A stretch of DNA of 64,000 bases, taken from Streptomyces olindensis. Lineage in GTDB: Bacteria > Actinomycetota > Actinomycetes > Streptomycetales > Streptomycetaceae. The stretch lies in the NCBI GenBank assembly GCA_000696115.1, contig JJOH01000005.1, forward strand, positions 1 through 64,000, in the 5' to 3' direction. The position numbers were made by a program, and so were the translations under genes. Positions 16,938-28,445 of the stretch are shown piece by piece (position 1 is the stretch's first letter; each line of letters starts with the position of its first letter). The notes below the pieces were generated by a model, which searched no databases, was not told the DNA's origin, and worked only from the letters and a program-made list of their open reading frames with translations.

Positions 16938-17138
16938 TCAATGGCGCCTGGCGGTACGGGTGCGACGCCACCCGAAAGGTCCGGGCAAATCCATCGATGT
17001 CGTACGACGTCCCGTACTGCTGCGGGTGTATCGCGGGCCGTTCTTTCCGCCGCCGGTGGTGATGGACCAGGAGCGCTTGTTGATGTTCAGCCGCACCCCC
17101 GGAAGGATCCGGAAACTCTTGCGGAACGTGAGCGGCAT
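16938..17138 (-). CDS. DUF4236 small protein (66 aa)
   Basis: The protein begins MPLTFRKSFRILPGVRLNIN followed by KRSWSITTGGG, which is the DUF4236 pattern: a short domain named from many bacteria with no known function. The ATG at 17138 has a strong GAGGAGG site 5 bases upstream, which decides the start over an in-frame upstream codon. Basic and glycine-rich throughout. It is transcribed away from acnA; the operator-like palindrome at 17253-17271 and the iron-box-like site lie in the region between the two starts. Confidence 0.75.
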   Translation of the reverse strand: MPLTFRKSFRILPGVRLNINKRSWSITTGGGKNGPRYTRSSTGRRTTSMDLPGPFGWRRTRTARRH

Positions 17139-17252
17139 GCCCGCCTCCTCTCCGTTCGTGGTGTGGATACCCGGTTCGGATACCCCGGAGAGAGGTGTGC
17201 ATGACCGCATGGCGGACGCCGGGGCATGACCAACCGCCCCGGGTGTACTAGA

Positions 17253-17271
17253 GTTATCTCGACATCGAGAT
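17253..17271. promoter_or_regulatory. Second ATCTC-N6-GAGAT palindrome, between DUF4236 gene and acnA
   Basis: GTTATCTCGACATCGAGAT, extended to the palindrome TATCTCGACATCGAGATA at 17255-17272, shares all of its arms and spacing with 16883-16901 while the six central bases differ. This is how two operators of one dimeric protein look. The XRE-MurA protein is the obvious candidate, and acnA or the DUF4236 gene the possible target. Confidence 0.6.
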
Positions 17272-17304
17272 ATCTGCCGGGGAGCACCGCAGCCGCCACC
17301 TCGG

Positions 17305-20119
<2,815 letters not shown>

Positions 20120-20151
20120 GCGGACCGGCAGGGCAGTTCGGGGCAGTTCCA

Positions 20152-20185
20152 GGGCCGCGTTCCCGGGTGACCGGGGGCGCGGCCC
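20152..20185 (+). terminator. Terminator after acnA
   Basis: GGGCCGCG (20152-20159) pairs with CGCGGCCC (20178-20185), with an inner CCCGG/CCGGG stem; it begins 32 bases after the acnA stop and lies ahead of the convergent lipoprotein gene. Confidence 0.7.
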
Positions 20186-20218
20186 GCGCCGGGTGCTGTC
20201 GTCCGGGCGGTCGTGTGC

Positions 20219-21574
20219 TCACTCGCCTCGGTACTTCGCCGCCGCGGCCTGGGCGAGGTCCTGTGACTTGTCCAGGGCCGCGTCCACGGACTGCTGCCCG
20301 GCGATCGCCGCGGCGATCTGCTGGGAGACCGCCGTGCCGAGCACGGCGAACTCGGGAATGCCCACGAAGCCGATGCCGGTGTAGGGACGGGGCGCGACCC
20401 CGGGGTTCCTCGGGTCGGCGGACTCCGTCGCCGCCGTGTACTCCTGCCGGTACCAGGCGGCCGCCGCCTGCTGGTACTCCGGGTTGGCGTAGAGCGACCT
20501 GCGGTTCCCGGCGGGCGCCGCGGTCCAGCCCAGCTCCTCGCCGACCTGCTCCTGATACTCCTTGGAGGAGGCCCAGGAGATGAACTCCCAGGCGGCGTCC
20601 TTGTTCCCGGAGGCCTGCTGGACGCCCCACGCCCAGGTCCACAGCCAGCCGGCCTTCTCGGTCCGGTCGTGCGGGGCGGGGACGTAGCCCACCTTGCCCT
20701 TGACGGCGGAACCGTCGGCCTCGACCGACGAGGCCAGCGACGTGGCGTCGTACATCATGGCGCACTCGCCCGCGACGAAGCTGTCGAGGATCTCCAGCAC
20801 ACCCATCCGCTCGGCGCCGGGCTGGCCGTGGGAGCGGAGCAGGTCGACGTAGAACCCGACGGCCCTCCTGAACTCCGGTGAGGTCAGGCGGGCGTTCCAG
20901 TCCATGTCGTACCAGGCGCCGCCGAAGGTGTTGACGACCGTGTTGATCGGGGCCAGGTTCTGCCCCCAGCCGGGCAGGCCGCGCAGGCAGATGCCGCTCG
21001 CGCCGTCGGTGCCGTCGACCCGGGCGGCGAGGTCGGCGACCTGCTCCCAGGTCGGGTCCGCCGGCATGGTCAGCCCGTCCTTGCGGAAGAGGTCCTTGCG
21101 GTACATCAGGAAGGAACCCTCGCCGTAGAAGGGCTCGGCGTAGAGCCTGCCGTCCTCCCCGGTCAGCGACGCCACCAGGTTGGGGAAGACGTCGCCCTGG
21201 TCGAAGTCCTCGTCCGCCTTCACATAGGAGTCCAGCGGGGCGAGCCAGCCCTGCTCCGAGTAGATCGGCACCTCGTACGCGCTGACGCTCGCCACGTCGT
21301 AGTTCCCCGCCTGCGTCGCGAACTCGCGGTTCATGCGCTCCCGCGCCTCGTTCTCCGGCAGCAGCGTGTAGTCGACCGTGATGCCCGTCTCCGCCGTGAA
21401 GTGCTCCTTGGTGAGCTTCTTCAGGTTCTGCATCTGGGACGCGTCCATCGCGAGCACGCGGAGATCGGCCCGCTCCTCGCCACCGGGCGGATCGGTGTCA
21501 CCGCACCCGGCGAGGGCCAGGCCCGCGGCGACCGTGGCGGCCACGGCCACCCTGACGAGGCGGCTCGGTTTCAT
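20219..21574 (-). CDS. Family-1 extracellular solute-binding lipoprotein
   Basis: The 451-residue protein has a lipoprotein signal (MKPSRLVRVAV, hydrophobic core, lipobox ALAGCG) and the long two-lobe fold of maltose/multiple-sugar binding proteins (SBP_bac_1): LTKEHFTAETGITVDYTLLPENEARERM, FYGEGSFLMYRKDLFRKDGL, GECAMMYDATSLA. The ATG at 21574 with GGAG close upstream was chosen over a start 10 codons earlier. It is the last gene of the phosphatase/XylFGH-like string, 78 bases after the permease. Binding proteins of this family normally work with MalF/MalG-type permeases, not with the ribose-type permease next door, so its partner is unclear. It could use a transporter encoded elsewhere. Confidence 0.88.
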   Translation of the reverse strand: MKPSRLVRVAVAATVAAGLALAGCGDTDPPGGEERADLRVLAMDASQMQNLKKLTKEHFTAETGITVDYTLLPENEARERMNREFATQAGNYDVASVSAYEVPIYSEQGWLAPLDSYVKADEDFDQGDVFPNLVASLTGEDGRLYAEPFYGEGSFLMYRKDLFRKDGLTMPADPTWEQVADLAARVDGTDGASGICLRGLPGWGQNLAPINTVVNTFGGAWYDMDWNARLTSPEFRRAVGFYVDLLRSHGQPGAERMGVLEILDSFVAGECAMMYDATSLASSVEADGSAVKGKVGYVPAPHDRTEKAGWLWTWAWGVQQASGNKDAAWEFISWASSKEYQEQVGEELGWTAAPAGNRRSLYANPEYQQAAAAWYRQEYTAATESADPRNPGVAPRPYTGIGFVGIPEFAVLGTAVSQQIAAAIAGQQSVDAALDKSQDLAQAAAAKYRGE

Positions 21575-21652
21575 GACACTCCGGCCCCTACCCACCTTTG
21601 CCATTTCTTAGGCATATCGGGACAAAAGGGCAGAGTGGTGGGCAAGCGCGGC

Positions 21653-22924
21653 TCAGGGGCGGCCCCGCCGGGTCTCCACCCGTCTGGACAGCGCGTCGGC
21701 CGCGACGGCGGCCAGCAGCACCCCACCGGTGATCATGAACTGCACGGCGTCCTCCACCCCGAGCAGGCCCATGCCTGAGGCGATCGACTGGATGACCAGC
21801 ACCCCGAGCAGCACGGACCAGGGCGAGCCCCGCCCGCCGAACAGACTCGTCCCGCCGATGACGGCCGCCGCGATCGCGTTGATCAGCAGCATCCCGGAAC
21901 CGGCGGCACGCGCCGTCGTGGGGCTCGCCGAGGTCAGCCCCGAGGCCACGAACAGCCCGCCGACCGCCGCCAGCGTCCCCGACACCATGAACATCGCCAC
22001 CCGCACCCGCTCCACCCCGATGCCCGCCCGCCGCGCCGCCTCGACCCCGCCGCCGAGCGCGTACACCCGCCGCCCGTAGCGGGTGCGGCGCAGCACGTAG
22101 TCCGAGACGACCAGGACCACCAGGAAGATCAGCAGCGCGAGCGGCAGCCCCTGGAACCGGTTCAGGGTGTGCGCCGCGGCGAAGGAGACGACCGCGAGGA
22201 GAGCGGTGCGCAGCCAGATCTCGCCCATCGGCCGGTACGGCATCCCGGCCGCCCGGTGACGGCTGCGCCGGCGGCGTACGGTCAGCAGGTACCCGGCCGT
22301 GCCCACCGCCGCGACCGCGTACGCCGCCACGTCGGCATCGAAGTGCCGGCTGGTCAGGGACGCGACCAGGCCCTCCTCGTCGATGTTGATCGTGCCGCTC
22401 GCGCCCAGCAGGTAGAGCGTCAGGCCGTTCCACACCAGCAGCCCCGCGAGCGTCACCACGAACGCGGGCACGCCGAGCCAGGCGAAGAAGAACCCGTGGA
22501 AGGCGCCCACGGCCGTCCCCGCGACGACCGCCACGATCACCGCGAGCCACTCCGGCACCCCGTGGTTCACGTTCAGCACGGCGAACGCCGCCCCCGCCAG
22601 TCCGCTCACGGAACCGACCGACAGATCGATCTCCCGGATCAGCAGCACGAACACGATGCCGACGGCGACCAGCCCGGTCCCGACGATGTCCACGCCGAGG
22701 TTGGACAGGTTGCGCGGCGAGAGGAACTTGTCGTCCAGCGCCTGGAAGACGACGCAGATCACGATCAGCCCCGCGACGACCAGGAGCGGCCCCCGCTCAC
22801 CGTCCCGGACGCTGCCGCGGACCTCCAACGCGTACGCGCGCAGGTTCTCCTGCCAGCCCGGGGCGCGCGGCGTCCGGCCGGTCGCGACCGGTGCGCCGTC
22901 CCGCTGCGGTCCGCCGCGGCTCAC
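21653..22924 (-). CDS. XylH-like sugar ABC transporter permease (second copy)
   Basis: The protein (423 residues from the GTG at 22924, whose GTGA overlaps the ATPase stop; a GTG at 22930 is possible) has the membrane layout and signatures of xylose-type permeases: EIDLSVGSVSG, HGFFFAWLGVPAFVVTLAGLL, GGTSLFGGRGSPWSVLLG and a C-terminal MITGGVLL. It is a clear paralogue of the XylH protein at 51326-52627, with an inserted basic loop (RRRRSRHRAAG) at the same place. Its coding sequence is coupled to the ATPase gene upstream. Substrate is probably a pentose or similar aldose. Confidence 0.92.
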   Translation of the reverse strand: MSRGGPQRDGAPVATGRTPRAPGWQENLRAYALEVRGSVRDGERGPLLVVAGLIVICVVFQALDDKFLSPRNLSNLGVDIVGTGLVAVGIVFVLLIREIDLSVGSVSGLAGAAFAVLNVNHGVPEWLAVIVAVVAGTAVGAFHGFFFAWLGVPAFVVTLAGLLVWNGLTLYLLGASGTINIDEEGLVASLTSRHFDADVAAYAVAAVGTAGYLLTVRRRRSRHRAAGMPYRPMGEIWLRTALLAVVSFAAAHTLNRFQGLPLALLIFLVVLVVSDYVLRRTRYGRRVYALGGGVEAARRAGIGVERVRVAMFMVSGTLAAVGGLFVASGLTSASPTTARAAGSGMLLINAIAAAVIGGTSLFGGRGSPWSVLLGVLVIQSIASGMGLLGVEDAVQFMITGGVLLAAVAADALSRRVETRRGRP

Positions 22925-23700
22925 GGCCACGCCTCCTCGTCGCCCCTCGTGCGATGGGCCACGGCGTTGTCCGCGGCGCCCGTGACGGAGGAGATGATCT
23001 GCTCCTGCGTCACCGTGCTCACGTCGAACAGGCCGTTGTTGCGGCCCAGCCGCAACACCGCGACCCGGTCCGCGACGGCCTTGATGTCGCCCATGTTGTG
23101 ACTGATGAGGATGATCCCCATGCCCCGGTCACGCACGTGCTCGATGAGGTCGAGCAGATGGCTGGTCTGCTCGACGCCCAGGGCCGCGGTGGGCTCGTCG
23201 AGGAGCAGGACCTTCGGCGAGCCCATCAGCGAGCGCGAGATCGCGACGGCCTGCCGCTGGCCGGCGGAGAGCGCCGCGACCGGCATGCGGACGTCGGGAA
23301 TGTGGATCGACAGGGTACGCATCAGATCGCGGGCCCGGCGCTCCATCTCCACCTCGTCGAGGACGCCCACCCGGTCGATCTCCCGGCCGAGGAAGAGATT
23401 GCCGACGACGTCCAGGTTGTCGCACATCGCGAGGTCCTGGTAGACGGTCGCGATGCCCAGGGCGTGGGCGTCGTGCGGGCGTTTGATCTGCACGAGCCGC
23501 CCCTCCCACTCGATGACGCCCCGGTCGGCGGGGCTGACACCGGAGATCACCTTGACGAGCGTGGACTTGCCGGCGCCGTTGTCGCCCGCCAGGGCCACCA
23601 CCTCGCCGGCCCGGACCTGAAGGTCCACGTCCACGAGCGCCTGGACGCCCCCGAACCGCTTGGAGATGCCGCGCAACGCCAGCACCGGCGGATGGGCCAC
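22921..23700 (-). CDS. XylG-like sugar ABC transporter ATPase (second copy)
   Basis: The 259-residue ATPase has Walker A GDNGAGKSTLVKV, VYQDLA, Walker B VLLLDEPTAALGVEQ and the switch loop LISHNM; the signature reads LSAGQRQAV, with Ala in place of the first Gly. It closely parallels the XylG protein at 50547-51329. The start at GTG 23700 is preferred because GGGAGG lies 8 bases upstream; a GTG at 23718 that overlaps the binding-protein stop is an alternative. The stop overlaps the permease start, so the genes are translated together. Confidence 0.92.
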   Translation of the reverse strand: MAHPPVLALRGISKRFGGVQALVDVDLQVRAGEVVALAGDNGAGKSTLVKVISGVSPADRGVIEWEGRLVQIKRPHDAHALGIATVYQDLAMCDNLDVVGNLFLGREIDRVGVLDEVEMERRARDLMRTLSIHIPDVRMPVAALSAGQRQAVAISRSLMGSPKVLLLDEPTAALGVEQTSHLLDLIEHVRDRGMGIILISHNMGDIKAVADRVAVLRLGRNNGLFDVSTVTQEQIISSVTGAADNAVAHRTRGDEEAWP

Positions 23701-23714
23701 GGGGACCACCTCCC

Positions 23715-24800
23715 TCACCGGGTGAGTCCGGCCCGGTCACAGTCCGGACGGAGCTTCGGGGTACAGATCTGGTCGACGGTGTAGACGCCGTCCTGGACGA
23801 GCGTCCGGCCGATGTTCTCCCGCGTCACGGCGATCGGGTCGAGCAGGATCGACGGGACGTCCTCGGTGGTGGGGCTGTCCACGCTCGTCGTGACAAGGGC
23901 GTCGACGTCGTTGCCGCGCGCCAGGGCGACGGCCATCGCGGAGGCCGCGTCGGTCTCCAGCCGGAAGGGCTTGTAGACGGTCATGTACTGCTCGCCCTCG
24001 ACGATGCGCCGCACGGCGTCCAGGTCGGCGTCCTGGCCGGTGATCGCGGGCAGCGGCGAGACCCGGGCACTCTTGAGCGCCGCGACGACACCGGCGGCGA
24101 TCGAGTCGTTGGCCGCCAGCACCCCGTCGATCCGGTGGGGGCCGAGGGCGCTGATCGCGGCGGACATCTGGTCGTGGGCGTTCTCCGTGCGCCACCCGAG
24201 GGTGTTGTACGACCGGGCGATCCGCACCCGGTCCTTCAGGACGGACCGGGCCCCGCCCTCGTACCAGGCGGCGTTGGGGCTGGACGGGTCGCCGTTCATC
24301 ATGACCACGCTGCCGCCGTCGGCCCGGGCGCCCATGCCCCGCAGCAGCGCCTCGCCCTGGAGCCTGCCGACCTCGCCGCCGTCGAAACTGACGAACCCCG
24401 AGATCGGGCCCTCGGCGAGCCGGTCGTAGGCGACGACCGGGATGCCCTCCCGCTCCGCCGCCCGGACCGAGGAACGCAGGGCCTTGGGGTCGACGACGTC
24501 CAGGATGAGGACCGACACGCCCCTGGTGATCATGGACTTCATCTGCTGCCGCTGGCTCGCCGCGTCGTTCTCGGCGTTGGCGTACACCACCGTGCACTCG
24601 GAGCACAGCTCCTTCACCCGCTTCTCGATCATCGGCTTGTCGGACTGCTCCCAGCGCGGCACCGCACGGCTCGGCAGCAGCAGCCCGACGGTCAGCCCGT
24701 CCCCGCCGCCCTCGCCCTCGTCGCCCGTGCACCCGGCCAGGGACACCGCCAGCACAAATGCCAGCAGCCCGGCGGACACCCGCCACTTCGGGGCTCTCAT
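23715..24800 (-). CDS. XylF-like sugar-binding lipoprotein (second copy)
   Basis: The 361-residue protein carries a lipobox signal (MRAPKWRVSAGLLAFVLAVS, then LAGCT) and a xylose-binding-protein fold: TVGLLLPSRAVPRWEQSDKPMIEKR, PVVAYDRLAEGPISGFVSFDGG, VVMMNGDPSSPNAAWYEGG, GVLAANDSIAAGVV, GEQYMTVYKP. It matches the XylF protein at 49236-50348 motif for motif. Its ATG overlaps the stop of the phosphatase gene (ATGA, 24797-24800), so phosphatase and transporter are produced from one transcript. Xylose or a close analogue is the likely ligand. Confidence 0.92.
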   Translation of the reverse strand: MRAPKWRVSAGLLAFVLAVSLAGCTGDEGEGGGDGLTVGLLLPSRAVPRWEQSDKPMIEKRVKELCSECTVVYANAENDAASQRQQMKSMITRGVSVLILDVVDPKALRSSVRAAEREGIPVVAYDRLAEGPISGFVSFDGGEVGRLQGEALLRGMGARADGGSVVMMNGDPSSPNAAWYEGGARSVLKDRVRIARSYNTLGWRTENAHDQMSAAISALGPHRIDGVLAANDSIAAGVVAALKSARVSPLPAITGQDADLDAVRRIVEGEQYMTVYKPFRLETDAASAMAVALARGNDVDALVTTSVDSPTTEDVPSILLDPIAVTRENIGRTLVQDGVYTVDQICTPKLRPDCDRAGLTR

Positions 24801-27800
24801 CGCGGCCCCCTCTCCGCCGACCGGCCCCGGCCCGGGCCCCGGCCTCTGCTTCGCTCACGGCTCCGGCCGATGCCCCAGCCCCAGCCCCGGTCCCGGCCCA
24901 GGCCCCAGCCCGACGGCCGCTCCCGGCCCAGGCCCCGGCCCGACGGCCGCTCCCGCTCCGGCTCGACCCGCGGTTCCGGCTCGGCTCCGGCTTCCTCCAC
25001 GAGGTCCGGCTCCTGCTGCGGACGGGACACGACGATCTCGCTCCACACCTGCTTGCCGCCGCCGACCGGCACCGAGCCCCAGGCCGACGAGAGCGCCTCG
25101 ACCAGGAAGAGCCCCCGGCCGCCCGTCGACTCCCAGTCCACGACCACCGGCTTGGCGGGGGAGCGGGGCGAGGAGTCGCTCACAGTCACCCTGAGTCGGT
25201 CCGCCGCCAGGGTCAGGTCCACCCGGACCGGGCCCTGGGTGTGCACCAGGGCGTTGGTGACCAGTTCCGACACCACCAGCAGGACGGTGTCGGCCTCGGC
25301 CACGACGTCCCACGACCGCAGCGTGCGGGCGCTGAACCGGCGGGCGTGCATGACCGCGTCCGGCAACCGCCACACCACCCAGCCCGCCCGCACGGGCCTA
25401 ACCCGCATCCCGTCGTAGCGCAGCAGCAGCAACGCCACGTCGTCCTCGCGGCGGCCGGCCTCGCCGAGCAACTCGTCGGCCATCCGCCCCGGATCGGCGG
25501 GATCGGCGGCGGCGAGCGCCTCGCGCACCAGCCGCATGCCCTCGTCCAGGTGCAGATCGGCCGACTCGACCAGGCCGTCCGTCACCAGCGCGAGCACCGA
25601 GCCCGGCGCCAGCGCGAGCGCCGTCAGCGGGAAGTCCGCCTCCGCGAGGATGCCGAGCGGCAGGCCGCCCTCGACCGCGATCTCCTCGGTGGCCCCGTCG
25701 GGATGGCGCACCAGCGGGGACAGGTGCCCGGCCCGCACGAACAGCGCGTTGCCCTCCTCCATGTCCAGCTCGACGTAGCAGCACGTGGCGAACAGGTCGG
25801 TCTCCATGCCGACGAGCAGCCGGTTGGCGTGCGCGACGACCACGTCCGGCGGATGACCCTCCACGGCGTAGGCCCGGACCGCGGTACGCATCTGGCCCAT
25901 GATCGTCGCGGCTCCGGCGCTGTGCCCCTGCACGTCCCCGATGACCAGGGCCACCTTCCCCTCCGACAGCGCGATCACGTCGTACCAGTCGCCGCCCACC
26001 TGGAGTCCGCGCCGGGCGGGCAGGTAGCGGGCCACGGCGGTGCCCCCGGGCAGCCGCGGGAGGCGGCGGGGCAGCAGGCTGCGCTGGAGCATCGTCGCGA
26101 GTTCCTGCTCGGCGTCGTAGGCGTGCGCGCGCTTCAGGGCCTGCCCCACCAGACCCGCCGTCGCGGTGAGCAGGGCCCGCTCCTCCGGGGCGAACTCGTG
26201 CGGGGCGTCCCAGCCGACCAGGCACACCCCGGCCACCCTGCTCTTCGCGGGCAGCGGCAGGACCGCGAGGCCGCCGGGGCCGATCCCCGCGAGGCCCGGT
26301 TCCAGCACGGAGCCGGCCGGCCACAGGCTCATCCGCCCGTCCCGCAGCGCCGCCTGCAGCGTGGGCAGCACGCTGACCGGCGCGTCGGGCCACTCCGAGC
26401 GCCACTCCGAACGCCACAGCTCCGGCCAGGCGGAGGCGGCCGGCGGATCGAGCACGGTGACCGCGAGCCGGTCCTCCAGCAGCTCGGCGAGTGCGACCCG
26501 GTCGGCACCCAGCGGCTCGCGCAGCGCGGCGACCACCACGCGGCTGACGTCCCGCACCGTCGTCGCGTCGTCGAGCGCGGCCGTCAGCCACTGGATCCGG
26601 GCGACGTCGCTGGCGCCGCGCCGCAGCACGGGGGCCGCGGTGACGACGCCCAGCACCCGCTGGGGAGCGCCGTCGGGACCCTTCAGCACGCGGCATCCCA
26701 GGCGCAGCCAGCACAGTTCACCGGTGGGGCGGCGGATACGGAACTCCAGCTCCCGGCGCCCCGGGGTCTGCGCGGACGGTTCGATGACCGACATCAGGGC
26801 CGGGACGTCCTCCGGGACGCTGTAGGAGAGCAGGGTGTCGGTCTTGCCGTCGAAACCGTCCTCGGGGATGCCGACGAGTTCGAGCAGGGTCGGGTCCGTC
26901 TCGACCAGGCCGGTGCCCGGCGTCAGGGCGAAGGAGCCCACCCCCATGGCCCGCAGGGCCGAATCCAGCAGCGGTGAGGGCGCCGACCGGTCGGCCTCGC
27001 CCCGCAGCCGCCCGGCGACCGCCTCGGCATACCGCTCCAGGAACTCCCGCTGCTCGCCCCCGAACCCGTCCCCGGCCTCACCCACCACGACCAGGCACCC
27101 CAGCCATCCCCCCGCCGCCCCCAGGGGCAGCGCCCCGAGCGGCGTGGAGGCGACTCCACCACCCTCCCGCCCATCGACCACGGCACCCCGCACCCACACG
27201 GCCCGACCACTCCGATAGGCCTCGACGACGAGGGACTCGCCGCTTCCTGTCCCGGCGGCTCGGGGTGGGGGCGCGGGTGGGGCAGAGGGCGCCGGGGTAC
27301 CGGGCACGGCGGTGGGCGGGGCCCCGGCTGCGCCCGGCCGACGCTCCTCACCGGGCGGCGGCGTCCCCGGACCCGCGCCGGGCTGGCCCCCGGCCACCGC
27401 CCGGCCCGAACCACCAGACGACGGCTGTGCCCGGTCGGCCTCCGGCTGTGCCCTGTCGGTCTCCGGCTTGGCCCGATGGGCTTCCGACCTGACCTGGTGG
27501 GTCTCCCGGTCGCCGGTGTCGGTCCGTGGCCCACTCGGGTCGGCCTCCGGCCCGACCTGGTGAGCCTCCGGCCCGCTCCGGTCGGTCTCCGACATCGCCT
27601 GGTCGGTCTCTGACGCACCCCGGTGGGTCTCCGGCTGGGCTCGGTGGGTTTCTGGCCCGTGCGGGTCGGTCTCCGAGGTGGTCTGGTCGGTCTCTGACGT
27701 GCCCTGGTGGGTCTCCGGCTGGGTCCGGTGGGTTTCTGGCCCGTGCGGGTCGGTCTCCGAGGTGGTCTGGTCGGTCTCTGACGTGCCCTGGTGGGTCTCC

Positions 27801-28231
27801 GGCCCGTGCGGGTCGGTCTCCGACATTGCCTGGTCGGTCTCTGACGCGCCCCGGTGGGTCTCCGTCCCGACCTGGTGGGTCTCCGTCCCGACCTGGTGGG
27901 CCTCCGGCCCGCCCCGGTCGGTCTCCGGCCCGCCCCGGTGGGTCTTCGACCCACCCGCCCCGTCGCCGCCCCCTGCCGCCGGCGAGTCCGCCGAGACCCG
28001 CACGCGCCCCGGCAGCCCGTACCGCTCGGGTTCCAGGCCGGCCGCCTCCACCCGCCGGAGCTCCGTACCGTCCTCGCTCCGTACGTACACCGCCGCCAGC
28101 ACCACCCCGGCGAACGCCAGGACCCGCTCCCGCGCGGCCGGTTCCGGCGTGGGACGAGGCGGGCCGGTGTTCCCGTTCGCGCGCGCCCGCGGACCGGGGG
28201 CCGCGGCCCGGGCATCGCCGTCATGGGGCAT
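24797..28231 (-). CDS. GAF/PAS/GAF sensor SpoIIE phosphatase with HATPase domain and heptad insert
   Basis: Numbered from the ATG at 28231 (GGAGG upstream; GTG at 28243 is an alternative) the protein has 1144 residues. A GAF-like domain appears split: its first part at about 34-82 (VLAFAGVVLAAVYVRSEDGTEL) and its second at about 333-412, separated by 25 heptads (96-270) and a Pro/Gly linker. A PAS-like region (about 425-535) and a GAF domain (about 545-700) follow. The SpoIIE/PP2C phosphatase spans about 710-940 with metal residues in GGDWYDV, GDVQGHS and VTDGLVE. A RsbW-type ATPase (about 950-1070) shows VSELVTNALVH and GGRGLFLV. Such proteins control anti-sigma-factor antagonists. The overlapping XylF-like gene suggests that the sensed signal relates to sugar supply. 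Confidence 0.9.
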   Translation of the reverse strand: MPHDGDARAAAPGPRARANGNTGPPRPTPEPAARERVLAFAGVVLAAVYVRSEDGTELRRVEAAGLEPERYGLPGRVRVSADSPAAGGGDGAGGSKTHRGGPETDRGGPEAHQVGTETHQVGTETHRGASETDQAMSETDPHGPETHQGTSETDQTTSETDPHGPETHRTQPETHQGTSETDQTTSETDPHGPETHRAQPETHRGASETDQAMSETDRSGPEAHQVGPEADPSGPRTDTGDRETHQVRSEAHRAKPETDRAQPEADRAQPSSGGSGRAVAGGQPGAGPGTPPPGEERRPGAAGAPPTAVPGTPAPSAPPAPPPRAAGTGSGESLVVEAYRSGRAVWVRGAVVDGREGGGVASTPLGALPLGAAGGWLGCLVVVGEAGDGFGGEQREFLERYAEAVAGRLRGEADRSAPSPLLDSALRAMGVGSFALTPGTGLVETDPTLLELVGIPEDGFDGKTDTLLSYSVPEDVPALMSVIEPSAQTPGRRELEFRIRRPTGELCWLRLGCRVLKGPDGAPQRVLGVVTAAPVLRRGASDVARIQWLTAALDDATTVRDVSRVVVAALREPLGADRVALAELLEDRLAVTVLDPPAASAWPELWRSEWRSEWPDAPVSVLPTLQAALRDGRMSLWPAGSVLEPGLAGIGPGGLAVLPLPAKSRVAGVCLVGWDAPHEFAPEERALLTATAGLVGQALKRAHAYDAEQELATMLQRSLLPRRLPRLPGGTAVARYLPARRGLQVGGDWYDVIALSEGKVALVIGDVQGHSAGAATIMGQMRTAVRAYAVEGHPPDVVVAHANRLLVGMETDLFATCCYVELDMEEGNALFVRAGHLSPLVRHPDGATEEIAVEGGLPLGILAEADFPLTALALAPGSVLALVTDGLVESADLHLDEGMRLVREALAAADPADPGRMADELLGEAGRREDDVALLLLRYDGMRVRPVRAGWVVWRLPDAVMHARRFSARTLRSWDVVAEADTVLLVVSELVTNALVHTQGPVRVDLTLAADRLRVTVSDSSPRSPAKPVVVDWESTGGRGLFLVEALSSAWGSVPVGGGKQVWSEIVVSRPQQEPDLVEEAGAEPEPRVEPERERPSGRGLGRERPSGWGLGRDRGWGWGIGRSRERSRGRGPGRGRSAERGPR
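27422..27946 (-). repeat. 25 tandem 21-bp repeats coding heptads in the phosphatase
   Basis: Exactly 525 bases encode 25 consecutive seven-residue units of the form (E)(T/A)(H/D) followed by four variable residues, such as ETDQAMS, ETHQGTS and ETDPHGP. No unit is longer or shorter than seven. A higher-order unit of four heptads (84 bases) starting with ETHQGTS is present twice in a row with one residue changed, evidence of recent unequal exchange. This is a coding minisatellite. Confidence 0.9.
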
Positions 28232-28445
28232 GTCCGCGTCCACCTCCCGTCCACGCCGCAGCCACCGGCAGGTGGGAGTCCCCGGAACTCAGGCGACGAC
28301 GACGCGGGCACGAGTCCGGCGGTACCGGGTCACGCCTCCCATGGCGAAGCCACGCCGCACATGAGCGGCAGGGCACCCACACAACAGAATCGCACACCTG
28401 GATAACAGCGACATATGGGACGTACGGGCACTTCGGCGGATGCCC

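Noticed and set aside
24841..25000. Separate gene or repeat in the GC-rich C-terminal tail of the phosphatase
   Set aside because: The Arg/Gly/Pro repeats (ERPSGxGLGR) are in frame with the phosphatase and simply form its low-complexity end.
27422..27946. CRISPR array
   Set aside because: The repeats are 21 bases, contiguous, in frame and without spacers; they code heptads in the phosphatase.
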